DNA from: Gottfriedia acidiceleris
GTDB taxonomy: Bacteria; Bacillota; Bacilli; Bacillales; Bacillaceae_G
Direction: 5' to 3'
Assembly (NCBI RefSeq): GCF_004138285.1
Contig: NZ_SCFN01000005.1
Span: 646,466-710,465, forward strand
Length of the DNA: 64,000 nt
Part shown: positions 31,206-39,751 of the stretch, piece by piece
How positions within the stretch are numbered: position 1 is the first letter of the stretch
Layout of the letters: the number at the start of each line of letters is the position of its first letter
Translations under genes and position numbers: made by a program
Notes under the pieces: generated by a model
Database searches by the model: none
What the model saw: only the letters and a program-made list of their open reading frames with translations
What the model was told of the DNA's origin: nothing

Positions 31206-32177
31206 ATGGCAGAGACTAATTATTTTTATAATCAAAAGGTTTTAATTACTGGAGCAAATGGATTCATTGGATCTCATGTCGTGCAAAAAATGGTAAATGA
31301 AAAAGCCGATGTATCCATTATAGTTAGGGAATCATCCGATTTATGGAGAATTGAAGAATTAAAAAAGCATATTGACATCCATCTGATTGATTTAAGAGAT
31401 TCCGTTTCAATAGACAATTGCGTAAAACAGATTAAGCCAGAATATATTTTTCATGTTGGTGCATATGGTGTAGATTCTAGACAAAAGGATTATTTAACTG
31501 CAGTTAACACCAACATCATAGGGACAATGAATATGTTAAATTCTTTAAAAGATGTAGGATGCAAGAAATTTATTAATGTAGGTACTTGTATGGAATACGG
31601 TGACAAAAAGGAAATAATTAAAGAGAGTTCTCATTTAGAGCCCGATAGTATTTACGGAAGTACTAAAGCCTCATCCTCCATTATTTCCCATCAAATCGCT
31701 TCAGAAAATAACATAGATATTGTAACTCTAAGGCCTTTTGGTGTATTTGGAGAGAAAGAGGGAAGCCATAAATTTTTTCCTTATATTATTTTATCTAATT
31801 TAGATGGCAAAGAAGTTAATTTAACTCCGTGTGAACAATACCGGGATTATTGTTATATAGAAAATATTATTGAAGGTTTTATTTTGGCTGCCCAAAATGA
31901 AACTATTAAAAACGAAATATTTAATATCGGCAGTGGTACTATTTATAAGTTAAAGCACTATGTTGACATGATTTACAAGGAAATGAGCCCAAATAAAGAA
32001 CCAAATTATGGTGCACTTACTTATAGGGAAAATGAAGTTTGGAGACAACAGCCTGATACCACTAAAATAAAAAACGTTTTAAAATGGGAACCTAAAATAA
32101 GCCTCCATGATGGCATAAAACGAACTATTGATTGGTATACAAGAAATAAAGAAAAATTTATAGGAACAGGTAGATAA
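31206..32177 (+). CDS. NAD-dependent epimerase/dehydratase family protein
   Basis: 323-residue extended SDR. The TGANGFIG nucleotide loop is near residues 11-18, and the YGSTK catalytic pair is Tyr150/Lys154. It resembles NDP-hexose 4-ketoreductases or epimerases such as CDP-abequose/paratose synthases. With a CDP-glucose-forming enzyme in the cassette, a CDP-deoxyhexose step is possible but not shown. The start at 31206 lies behind TGGAGG; an ATG at 31194 overlaps that site. Confidence 0.8.
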   Translation: MAETNYFYNQKVLITGANGFIGSHVVQKMVNEKADVSIIVRESSDLWRIEELKKHIDIHLIDLRDSVSIDNCVKQIKPEYIFHVGAYGVDSRQKDYLTAVNTNIIGTMNMLNSLKDVGCKKFINVGTCMEYGDKKEIIKESSHLEPDSIYGSTKASSSIISHQIASENNIDIVTLRPFGVFGEKEGSHKFFPYIILSNLDGKEVNLTPCEQYRDYCYIENIIEGFILAAQNETIKNEIFNIGSGTIYKLKHYVDMIYKEMSPNKEPNYGALTYRENEVWRQQPDTTKIKNVLKWEPKISLHDGIKRTIDWYTRNKEKFIGTGR

Positions 32178-32213
32178 AAGAAGACGGTAATGGGGTGGGA
32201 AGGAGTTGTTATA

Positions 32214-32621
32214 ATGGAGAAAGGATTTGAATTAATTTCCATTCAACCTTTTGAAGATAAGCGAGGAAGTCTAAAAAAAATTGTAATGAAAAGTCAGTTA
32301 GAGGAAGATATCCAAATTGAAGAGGTGTACTTACTGTATTCTGAAAAGGGAAGTGTTAGAGGGAACCACTATCATAAAAAAACTTTAGAGTATTTTGTGA
32401 TTGTTAGTGGGAAGGCGAAGGTTGCACTGAAGAATCTTGATACAGGAACATTGGAAGAAATCAATATTTCATCAAGTGATAATTTGATTTTAAAAGTTAC
32501 ACCTTATGTAGTGCATGCTTTTAAAAACGAAGGGGATCTGCCGTTAGTCATGCTTGCCGTTTCATCCAAGGAATATAATAAACTTGATACAGATACATTC
32601 AATATGGAAATCATACAATAA
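32214..32621 (+). CDS. cupin protein, FdtA/WxcM-like sugar isomerase family
   Basis: 135-residue single cupin with the GNHYHKKTLEYF motif (paired histidines) near residue 49 and a second-strand histidine in PYVVHAF. It resembles FdtA/WxcM-type NDP-4-keto-6-deoxyhexose ketoisomerases. The start is ATG 32214, ten bases after AAGGAG; the in-frame ATG at 32190 lies before that ribosome site. It is the last gene of the cassette. Confidence 0.75.
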   Translation: MEKGFELISIQPFEDKRGSLKKIVMKSQLEEDIQIEEVYLLYSEKGSVRGNHYHKKTLEYFVIVSGKAKVALKNLDTGTLEEINISSSDNLILKVTPYVVHAFKNEGDLPLVMLAVSSKEYNKLDTDTFNMEIIQ

Positions 32622-32651
32622 ATAATTTTCATCTAATAGCCTAGAAATTAC

Positions 32652-32690
32652 AAAAACTACCATCACCAGTGGTTGGGAATCTTTTTTTAT
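32652..32690 (+). terminator. possible terminator ending the cassette
   Basis: Imperfect stem around ACCATCACCAGTGGTTGG, followed by TTTTTTT. The rest of 32691-33008 is AT-rich with nothing recognisable. Confidence 0.4.
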
Positions 32691-33008
32691 GTGTCTAAAA
32701 ATAGCTTGTAAATTTTTTGAATACATTTGACCAGAAATTAATCTTAATGTACTTTTGAAATTTTAGCAGCTGTTTGTTCTTTGAGTTAAGAAGGTGTAGA
32801 TATTCAAAATCAATGGTTTTATTAATAAATCTTTTTCTATTTTATTTTGTCTGCGAATTTGTTTATTTTTATAGGTGAGTGACTTTCGTGCCGATTACAT
32901 GCCGATTTCGGTTTAGTTTATAATATCGAATATTGACGAGTGTATTTTTGAAACATTGATTTAAAGCCATTATTTGTATTATATTTAATTCTACTTTATT
33001 TATAATTA

Positions 33009-33039
33009 ATTAAATTCGAGATGGAAGGTTCAATTGGTT
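33009..33039 (+). repeat. 31-bp direct repeat, right copy (attR-like)
   Basis: Exact copy of the sufB 3' end at 25346-25376, with no sufB coding sequence before it. In the sufB frame it continues GGT-TTA-TAG, giving a stop two codons later, and is followed by a strong terminator at 33056. Confidence 0.9.
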
Positions 33040-33055
33040 TATAGAGTTTTTAGTG

Positions 33056-33085
33056 GAGACGAACTTTTAAAGTTCGTCTCTTTTT
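33056..33085 (+). terminator. strong terminator behind the right repeat
   Basis: GAGACGAACTTT and AAAGTTCGTCTC are perfectly complementary, followed by TTTTTC. It has no intact gene upstream; it may be the original sufB operon terminator. Confidence 0.85.
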
Positions 33086-33174
33086 CTTTATAATTCACTT
33101 TAAGATAAGTGTTCAGTGTTAAAAGAGTATAACCTAGTTTAAATAATTTTATTTTTTATAAAATGTTATCTTGA

Positions 33175-33780
33175 CAATATGGCAGTATTGCCGATGAAAC
33201 GGCTGATGCAGAAATGATCGCAACAGACCTTTTAGGACAAGCCGAGCACGGACCTACTTCACCTTGTGCTTTAATTACTACTTCTGAAAAACTAGCACAA
33301 GAAACTTTAGTAGAAATAGAGCGTCAATTAAAACTACTACCAACTGGTGAAATAGCACGTGTTGGATGGGAGGACAATGGAATCATCATTCTAGTTGATA
33401 GTTTAGAAGAAGCAGTCGTAGAAGGCGACAAACTCGCTTACGAGCATGTTCAAATCCTTACTGAAGATCCTGAATACTTCCGTCAAAATCTATCAAACTT
33501 CGGCGCATTGTTCCTTGGAAAAGAAACAAATGTGGCCTATGGCGATAAAGTAATTGGCACGAACCATACTCTACCTACAAAAGGCGCTGCTCGTTATACT
33601 GGTGGATTATGGGTTGGTAAATTTATTAAAACTTGTACATACCAAAAAGTTGCAACAGAAGCAACTGCTATGATTGGTGAATATTGCTCACGTCTATGCA
33701 ACCTTGAAAATTTTGCTGGCCATGCAGAACAAGCTAACTTGCGCGTTCGTCGTTACAGTAAGATCGCAGTAATACAATAA
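33175..33780 (+). pseudogene. 5'-truncated histidinol dehydrogenase/HpsN-like gene
   Basis: An open frame of about 200 codons, starting directly after a TGA. It matches only the C-terminal half of the histidinol-dehydrogenase superfamily (about 430 residues): [12 protein letters not shown], then LLGQAEHGP, and [19 protein letters not shown]. The last block favours the HpsN (sulfopropanediol dehydrogenase-like) branch over true HisD. The NAD-binding half is absent upstream, there is no ribosome site, and the region before it is AT-rich non-coding. It is treated as a remnant. An internal ATG at 33214 could start a 188-residue product. Confidence 0.8.
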
Positions 33781-33795
33781 GTAAATGCGCACTAC

Positions 33796-33834
33796 AAAAA
33801 ACCATTCCTAAAAAATAGTGAGGAATGGTTTTTA
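33796..33834 (+). terminator. terminator after the hisD-like remnant
   Basis: AAAAACCATTCCT and AGGAATGGTTTTT form a long stem. Confidence 0.85.
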
Positions 33835-33996
33835 TGTGAATCAGGAGATATGGTAAAATCCTTCAACTTTACACCTCGTTAATTGTTCAGATAAATAAAG
33901 GTTTTTATAAAATAAGATATATCAATTTGTGGTAAAATTTAACTTGAAAGTAAACGAGATGTAAGAGGAATTTATATCTAAGTGGGAGGGTTTTTT

Positions 33997-34521
33997 ATGA
34001 ATTTTAACCTTAAAGAAGCAATTGAAGTTTTAGAAAGAACACCCAAATCATTAGAGTCCCTTCTATCGGGTTTATCAGAATCTTGGTTAAACTGTAATGA
34101 AGGTGAAGGAACTTGGAATGCTTCTGAAGTAATCGACCATCTAATTGAGTGTGAAAAAACAAATTGGATTCCAAGGTTGAACTGCATGCTTAACAAAGAA
34201 GGAAACAATTATTTCCCCCCATTCGATCGTTTTTCGCATTTAAATGAAAAACACGAGAAATCAATAGAAGAAAGACTGCTTGATTTTAAGAATTTAAGAA
34301 CGGAAAATATTAAAAAACTACAATTATTAGTGGACCCTAATAACCATTTGGAATTAGAAGGGATTCATCCTGACTTTGGCTCCGTTAAATTAAAAGAATT
34401 ATTATCCACTTGGGTCGTACATGATCTAACCCATGTAACTCAAATTACAAGAGTGATGGCAAAAAGATATAAAACTGACGTAGGACCTTGGATTGCAAAT
34501 TTAAGTATATTAAAACAATAG
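33997..34521 (+). CDS. DinB-like metalloprotein
   Basis: 174-residue four-helix DinB/YfiT-type protein. The three metal-ligand histidines are visible: His48 (VIDHLIE), His142 and His146 (VVHDLTH). Such proteins bind a divalent metal; many are thiol-dependent transferases, but the substrate here is unknown. The ATG at 33997 follows GGGAGG; an in-frame GTG at 33982 overlaps that ribosome site. It is monocistronic, with a terminator at 34549. Confidence 0.85.
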   Translation: MNFNLKEAIEVLERTPKSLESLLSGLSESWLNCNEGEGTWNASEVIDHLIECEKTNWIPRLNCMLNKEGNNYFPPFDRFSHLNEKHEKSIEERLLDFKNLRTENIKKLQLLVDPNNHLELEGIHPDFGSVKLKELLSTWVVHDLTHVTQITRVMAKRYKTDVGPWIANLSILKQ

Positions 34522-34548
34522 TCACTGTTTATAAAAGGTATTATTCAT

Positions 34549-34572
34549 ACTCGGGGAATTCCGAGTTTTTTT
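34549..34572 (+). terminator. terminator after the DinB-like gene
   Basis: ACTCGG and CCGAGT pair, followed by TTTTTT. Confidence 0.75.
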
Positions 34573-34642
34573 ATGTTAAACTATTATTTAAACTATAGAG
34601 AAAATAGATTTTTAGTGTATTTAAAAAGGAGAGAAATTTAGG

Positions 34643-35473
34643 TTGGATATCATTCTACAAATTCTTATACTCATCAGTATAGGACTTGCTGCAGGAACAG
34701 TCGGATCATTGATTGGATTAGGCGGAGGAATTATTATTGTTCCAATGTTACTTAATATTGATCACTTTTTATCCGCTTTTACGACTGTACCAATTCATGT
34801 TGCAGTTGGAACTTCATTGATTACAATTGTGTTTTCTTCGCTTTCATCCACCCTTTCGTATCATAAGCAAAAACGAATTGATTATAAGAGTGGTATTTTA
34901 TTTTTAATAGGTAGTGTTCCTGGTAGCTTACTAGGTACATACATCAATTCGCTTTTAAATACAGAGCGGTTTACTTTATTTTTTGGTATATTTTTAATCT
35001 GTATATCAGTCTTTCTATTAGTTTCTTCAAAATTAAATAAAAAAATAAAGGAAGTACATAAAGGTATTATACGAATATATACAAATGATGAAGGCGAAGC
35101 ATATACATATAGCTATAGTCTTCCATTGGCGATTTCATTATCTATTTGTATCGGGATCATCTCAGGATTATTTGGAATTGGTGGAGGAATATTATTAGTA
35201 CCAATGATGGCGTTTTTATTTGGTTTTCCACCTCAGTTAGCTGTTGCGACTTCAATGTTTGTCGTTATGTTTACGACTCTTGGGAGCTCAATTTCATACA
35301 TAGCATTAGGAGAAGTAAATTTCTATTACATTCTTTTACTTATTCCCGGTGCATGGTTTGGTGGGAAAATTGGTGCGTATATTAATCAAAAATTAAAAAC
35401 TGAAACAATCGCATTAATTTTAAGATTAGTCGTGCTATTTTACGGCATAAAATTAATTATAGAAAATATTTAA
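34643..35473 (+). CDS. TSUP/TauE-SafE family permease (YunE-like)
   Basis: 276-residue membrane protein with about eight hydrophobic segments in two repeated halves. Each half carries the family glycine motif: GLGGGIIIVPM near 28 and GIGGGILLVPM near 180. The family exports or imports sulfite, organosulfonates or related anions. The TTG start at 34643 lies behind AAGGAGAG. It is followed 16 bases later by the YunD-like gene; the yunC-D-E grouping is the B. subtilis neighbourhood, though the local order differs. Confidence 0.85.
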   Translation: MDIILQILILISIGLAAGTVGSLIGLGGGIIIVPMLLNIDHFLSAFTTVPIHVAVGTSLITIVFSSLSSTLSYHKQKRIDYKSGILFLIGSVPGSLLGTYINSLLNTERFTLFFGIFLICISVFLLVSSKLNKKIKEVHKGIIRIYTNDEGEAYTYSYSLPLAISLSICIGIISGLFGIGGGILLVPMMAFLFGFPPQLAVATSMFVVMFTTLGSSISYIALGEVNFYYILLLIPGAWFGGKIGAYINQKLKTETIALILRLVVLFYGIKLIIENI

Positions 35474-35489
35474 AAAGGATGGTGGAACA

Positions 35490-36893
35490 ATGGAAACAAA
35501 TCAAACTATTAATATTCGGTTGTTCCATACAAATGACATTCACAGCCACTTTGAAACGTGGCCAACAATTGTTGGTTTGTTGAAGTCTAAAAGAGAGTTA
35601 GCTAAGGGGAAAGGTGAGGCCACACTTACTTTTGATATTGGCGATTTCGTTGATCGATTTCATCCAATTTCGGAGGCTACTTTAGGAAAGGGTAATGTAG
35701 AACTCTTAAACGATGCCCAATTTGATGCAGTTACAATAGGAAATAATGAAGGAATTACCCTATCAAAAGGTGAGTTGTTAAACCTTTACGAAGATGCAAA
35801 GTTTGATGTATTAGTTGGTAATTTAGCCAATTCAGATGAAGGTAGTCAGAGTTTCAGCAAGCCTTTTGAAATATATGAAAAAAATGGAGTAAAACTAGGT
35901 GTAATTGGATTAACAGTCGCTTATCCAGTGTTTTATGAAACTTTAGGATGGAGTATAAAAGATCCGTTTGAAATGTTAAATAACATTCTCCCAATTGTCA
36001 AAGCGCAATCAGACATTGTCATTATACTTTCTCACTTAGGTATGAGAGACGATCAGAGAATTGCTGAACAATTCTCAGGAGTCGATATTATCTTAGGCGC
36101 ACATACTCATCATTTATTTCCAAATGGAGAGTATGCTGGTGAAACTTTACTTTGTGGAACAGGTAAACATGGTAACTATTTAGGCGAGGTATTAATTACT
36201 GTAAATAAAGAAACGAAAATTATAATAAATACTGAAGCTTCAGTTACTGAAGTACATACAATTCCTAAATATTACCAAGATGAAGTAACGAAACTCATGC
36301 TGGCTAATTTAATGAGACTAAGTGAAGAAATTTTAAGTGAACCGGTGACTCAACTACCGAGTAACATGAGTGTGAATTGGTTTAAAGAAAGTCCATTGCC
36401 GAAATTATTAGCAAATGCACTTCGCCAATGGACAAAATCAGATATCAGTATACTAAATTCGGGTATTTTACTTGACGGCTTAACGCATGGACTTGTTACA
36501 AAGGGTGACATTCATCGAATATGCCCACATCCTATTAATCCTTGTGTCATTAATTTGTCTGGCAAGGAATTACTAGATGTTTTAAATCGTTGTGAAGATA
36601 AAGAATTGACTCATTTGAAGATGAAAGGTTTTGGATTTAGAGGAAAGGTAATCGGAAAAATGGTTTACGATGGAATCACTATTGTTAATAGGGATAAGAA
36701 AAGGCGTTTTTATCAAGAAGAATTATTTATTAATGGAGAAATGTTAGATTTAAATCGAACGTATGAGATCGGAACTTTGGATTTATTTACGTTTGGCCAT
36801 TTTATTCCTACAATTCGTGATGCTGGCCATAAAAGATTTTTTATGCCTGAATTTATTCGTGATGTGTTATTTTGGGCTTTAAAAAGTGTATAA
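35490..36893 (+). CDS. bifunctional metallophosphatase/5'-nucleotidase family protein (YunD-like)
   Basis: 467 residues. The metallophosphatase domain has FHTNDIHSH near 10, DIGDFVDR near 49, a GNNEG block where GNHE is usual, LSHLGMRDD near 177 and GAHTHH near 200. A C-terminal nucleotidase substrate domain (about 280-440) follows. There is no signal peptide, so it is cytoplasmic, unlike most UshA-type enzymes. The GNHE histidine is replaced by Asn, a known feature of some relatives. It corresponds to B. subtilis YunD. Confidence 0.85.
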   Translation: METNQTINIRLFHTNDIHSHFETWPTIVGLLKSKRELAKGKGEATLTFDIGDFVDRFHPISEATLGKGNVELLNDAQFDAVTIGNNEGITLSKGELLNLYEDAKFDVLVGNLANSDEGSQSFSKPFEIYEKNGVKLGVIGLTVAYPVFYETLGWSIKDPFEMLNNILPIVKAQSDIVIILSHLGMRDDQRIAEQFSGVDIILGAHTHHLFPNGEYAGETLLCGTGKHGNYLGEVLITVNKETKIIINTEASVTEVHTIPKYYQDEVTKLMLANLMRLSEEILSEPVTQLPSNMSVNWFKESPLPKLLANALRQWTKSDISILNSGILLDGLTHGLVTKGDIHRICPHPINPCVINLSGKELLDVLNRCEDKELTHLKMKGFGFRGKVIGKMVYDGITIVNRDKKRRFYQEELFINGEMLDLNRTYEIGTLDLFTFGHFIPTIRDAGHKRFFMPEFIRDVLFWALKSV

Positions 36894-36965
36894 AATTTAT
36901 CAAGATTAGACAGGTTTCACTTTTGTTTTTTTCTCATATTTTAGAATGAGAAAGGAGCGTTGAAC

Positions 36966-37268
36966 TTGATCAATTTAAGCCCAATTAAAATAGATAATCA
37001 TACATTTAATGCTGTTACGGTTTTACTTCCAAAAACTACATTATTGGTCGTTATGAATGACAAAGGATATATTATGTGCGGAGCATTAGATGTAGCTTTA
37101 TTGAATGAAAGATTGCGCGATCGTCAAATTATTGCAGGCCGAGCAGTTGGAGTAAAAACAATAGAAGAATTATTAAATGCGCCTTTAGAATCAATTACAG
37201 TTGAAGCAGAAAAGTTAGGTATTCAAAAAGGAATGATTGGAAGAGACGCATTATTAAAGATGATATAA
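36966..37268 (+). CDS. DUF1805 protein (YunC-like)
   Basis: 100-residue conserved protein with LPKTTLLVVMNDKGYIMCGALD and RAVGVKTIEELL segments typical of YunC/DUF1805. The function is unknown. Two TTG codons compete: the one at 36966 is eight bases after AAAGGAG, the one at 36960 is too close, so 36966 is chosen. A terminator follows at once. Confidence 0.85.
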   Translation: MINLSPIKIDNHTFNAVTVLLPKTTLLVVMNDKGYIMCGALDVALLNERLRDRQIIAGRAVGVKTIEELLNAPLESITVEAEKLGIQKGMIGRDALLKMI

Positions 37269-37300
37269 AAAAAGCCACTAAATTTTTTTTAGTGGCTTTA
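37267..37300 (+). terminator. terminator after the yunC homologue
   Basis: AAAGCCACTAAA and TTTAGTGGCTTT are perfectly complementary. Confidence 0.85.
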
Positions 37301-37330
37301 GTTTATAGACAAAGTACATAAACCCTGATT

Positions 37331-37349
37331 TTCAGACTGTTGACAAACG
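37331..37349 (+). repeat. solo end of the TTCAGACTG repeat family
   Basis: 19 bases identical to the left end of the element at 48506-48635 (TTCAGACTGTTGACAAACG); the rest of the element is missing. Confidence 0.6.
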
Positions 37350-37435
37350 AATGCCCCCAAAAATTGATGATTACAATGAATTAACTGTTATGAAAAGCCA
37401 TATATTTAATAAAAAAATTGTTCAAGGAGAAAACA

Positions 37436-38566
37436 ATGAGAGTTGTTGAAGCTTCAACACTTGTTCCAGGTACGATCTTAGGAATACCGGTTTATACTGA
37501 ACATGGAAAAATGATCGTTAATGCAAATATTCCTTTAACAGAAGAGATGATTAAGCGAATACATAAATTAGCTGTTCCATTTGTTTTAGTACATGCTCAA
37601 TTATCAGAACGCTTAACGGAAGAGACAATAATATCAGACGAACTTCGCATTGAAATCACAAAAAAAATAGAAGATACTTTTGTTAAATTAATTAGCGAAG
37701 ATTTTTATTTAAGATGGCTATCTTTAGAAAAAAACGCATCTAGGCTTAAAGAAATAATAAAATCACTACAAAATGAATTATGGCAACAGAAAGATGTTTT
37801 ATCTTTATTGATTGACTTAATACTATTTGATGAGTATATCTTTACACATTCACTGAATGTAGCTATGTATTCTTTAGGAATTGGAACGACATTAGATTTA
37901 AATAAAATCCAGCTTAATTTACTTGGATTAGGTGCACTTTTACATGATGTTGGGAAGATGGCCATTCCAAAAAAGATTTTAAATAAACGGGACCGTTTAA
38001 CTGAAGATGAATATGCGTTCATTAAACAACATACAATTGCTGGATACGATATACTACGACAACAAGTACGTTCTATACATCCGGTTGTTACGGACTGTGC
38101 ATTACAGCATCATGAAAGGATCAATGGGAGTGGCTATCCAAAAGGATTATTCGGTGAGGAAATGCATCTTTTCTCAAAGATTATTGGGATTGCCGACTTT
38201 TTTGATGCTGTTACTTCCAGCCGAGTATATCGACAAGCAATGCTCCCGCATGAAGGATTAACATTATTAATTAGTGAAAGTGATAAATTATTTGATGCCA
38301 AATTGATCAGCATATTTAGCGATCTACTAACTATTTATCCAACGGGATTACACGTAAAATTGAGTGATAGTAGACTGGGAATTATTTTTAGACAAAATGA
38401 TGCTTCGACAGATCGTCCAGTTGTGCGGATAATTGAAGAAAACGGAAGAAAATTAAGTATTCCTTATGAAGTGAATTTATATAATGAGTTGAAATTAGAG
38501 ATTATCGAGTGTGGTCAATCATTAAAACAAAGCATCAATAGTAAGATGTTCGAGTTAAATAATTGA
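37436..38566 (+). CDS. HD-GYP domain protein, probable cyclic-di-GMP phosphodiesterase
   Basis: 376 residues. An N-terminal region of about 120 residues without a recognised fold precedes an HD-GYP domain, marked by LLHDVGKMAIP near 168 (the metal-binding HD pair) and HHERINGSGYP near 224. HD-GYP enzymes hydrolyse c-di-GMP. All core residues look intact and no membrane segment is present. The ATG at 37436 lies six bases after AAGGAG; an in-frame TTG at 37418 contains the ribosome site. It is not part of the B. subtilis yun order as I know it, so it may be a local addition. Confidence 0.88.
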   Translation: MRVVEASTLVPGTILGIPVYTEHGKMIVNANIPLTEEMIKRIHKLAVPFVLVHAQLSERLTEETIISDELRIEITKKIEDTFVKLISEDFYLRWLSLEKNASRLKEIIKSLQNELWQQKDVLSLLIDLILFDEYIFTHSLNVAMYSLGIGTTLDLNKIQLNLLGLGALLHDVGKMAIPKKILNKRDRLTEDEYAFIKQHTIAGYDILRQQVRSIHPVVTDCALQHHERINGSGYPKGLFGEEMHLFSKIIGIADFFDAVTSSRVYRQAMLPHEGLTLLISESDKLFDAKLISIFSDLLTIYPTGLHVKLSDSRLGIIFRQNDASTDRPVVRIIEENGRKLSIPYEVNLYNELKLEIIECGQSLKQSINSKMFELNN

Positions 38567-38605
38567 AGCCTCTTTAGTGTGTAGACAAAATCCCAAAAAC
38601 TTGAT

Positions 38606-38717
38606 TTCAAACTGATTGCGAGGGCTTGACTTTCGAGGCGCGGAGTTACTCTAGACGGTAATGAGCAACCAGACAGGCGAAGCAACGAAGAAAGCGAGCG
38701 TTTTCGGGCAGTCTGAA
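38606..38717 (-). repeat. TTCAGACTG-bounded element, 112-bp copy
   Basis: On the minus strand it aligns along its length with 48506-48635, sharing CGCTCGCTTTCTTCGTTGC, GCTCATTACCGTCTA and GTAACTCCGC, but lacks an internal block of about 18 bases. The ends are inverted: TTCAAACTG on the left and CAGTCTGAA on the right. No coding sequence. Confidence 0.8.
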
Positions 38718-38804
38718 AGGTATCTTTTTAGTGGTTTATTACAAATCCATTAAGAATGAACAGGCAATTACATGCATACCCATTAGTAAGGGGGCATGGA
38801 TACG

Positions 38805-39641
38805 ATGAAAAGATTTAAGTACAGACGTGTTCCAAAAAATAAATTTTTTGTTTCAAAAAGAAAATCTTTTGGAGGATTTAAAACTGGATCAACTCAAATA
38901 ACCCAATCAATTCGTAATATATTTCCAAATAAATTCGTAGTTATTAGTATTGTCTTATTATTTTTTTCCTTATATGCATTTTGGGAAATTGATAAAATTT
39001 TCTCTCCAACGATCTTAAAATATTCTGAGAAACAAACAAGACGAATTGCATCTTTAGTTATCAACGAAGCATATGAATCTGCTTCTAAGGAATTACAAGG
39101 GCAGGATATTATCATTCGGGATGTAGATGAAAACGGTAAGGCGGTAATAAGTACGAATACATATTTAATCAATAAAATAATTGGTTCTACTACTCAGCAC
39201 GTTGAAGAAAATATACGTAGAGTTGAAAATGGGGATATATCATTTTTATCTTTATCAAAAGCAGAAATGAAGAAAATGAAGGCAGATAATGATGGGTTTT
39301 ATTTAAAAGTACCTATTGGAGTCGTTACAAATACAGTACTTTTAGGAAAACTTGGACCTACTATACCAGTTCGCTTTTCTGTAGTAGGTGATGCAGTGGC
39401 TAATGTTAAACAGGAAGTTAAGCCATTTGGATTTGATAATTCTGTAGTCGAAATTATTATGAATGTAGAAGTAAATATGAATGTAATTATCCCGTTTAGT
39501 ACAAAATCAACAAAGGTGAAAGTAGAAGTCCCAATTGCTACTGAAATTATCGATGGAGAAGTTCCTAGTTATATTCCATTTACTCCAAATACTCAACAAA
39601 CCACACCGCAAACTCCATCAACAACAAAAGGAAAAAAATAA
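38805..39641 (+). CDS. yunB: sporulation protein YunB
   Basis: 278 residues. A basic N-terminus, one membrane segment (about residues 44-60, VVISIVLLFFSLYAF) and a large extracytoplasmic domain follow the YunB pattern, with a proline/threonine-rich tail. YunB is a sigma-E-dependent sporulation protein in B. subtilis. The start at 38805 is ten bases after the GGGGG ribosome site; the ATG at 38796 is too close to it. It converges with lytH, as in B. subtilis. Confidence 0.85.
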   Translation: MKRFKYRRVPKNKFFVSKRKSFGGFKTGSTQITQSIRNIFPNKFVVISIVLLFFSLYAFWEIDKIFSPTILKYSEKQTRRIASLVINEAYESASKELQGQDIIIRDVDENGKAVISTNTYLINKIIGSTTQHVEENIRRVENGDISFLSLSKAEMKKMKADNDGFYLKVPIGVVTNTVLLGKLGPTIPVRFSVVGDAVANVKQEVKPFGFDNSVVEIIMNVEVNMNVIIPFSTKSTKVKVEVPIATEIIDGEVPSYIPFTPNTQQTTPQTPSTTKGKK

Positions 39642-39654
39642 ATTTAAAAATAGA

Positions 39655-39698
39655 GCAGACTAACTTAGTACACTAGGCTAAATTAGTCTGCTTTTTTT
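39655..39698. terminator. bidirectional terminator between yunB and lytH
   Basis: GCAGACTAA and TTAGTCTGC, followed by TTTTTTT on the plus strand; an A-run on the other side also suits the minus strand. Confidence 0.75.
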
Positions 39699-39721
39699 CT
39701 CATTAATGGTTTTAATTTGAC

Positions 39722-39751
39722 TAAAAGCTCGCCAATCGGTGAGTTTTTTTT
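39722..39751. terminator. second hairpin at the lytH 3' end
   Basis: GCTCGCCAATCGGTGAGT followed by TTTTTTTT. A near-identical hairpin (CTCGCCAATCGACGAG) lies at 57217-57243. Confidence 0.55.

Larger units (their letters stand above)
25346..33039 (+). mobile_element. putative genomic island carrying a sugar/glycosyltransferase cassette
   Basis: A 7.66-kb segment bounded by a 31-bp direct duplication of the sufB 3' end. It contains a P-loop kinase, a glucose-1-phosphate cytidylyltransferase (frameshifted), a UXS-like dehydratase/decarboxylase, a Ugd-like dehydrogenase, a two-domain glycosyltransferase, another SDR enzyme and a cupin, all on the plus strand. None belongs to the B. subtilis suf/yun neighbourhood. 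No integrase or transposase is visible inside. A strong terminator follows the right repeat by 16 bases, as if the right copy were the original sufB end. Integration is inferred. Confidence 0.6.
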
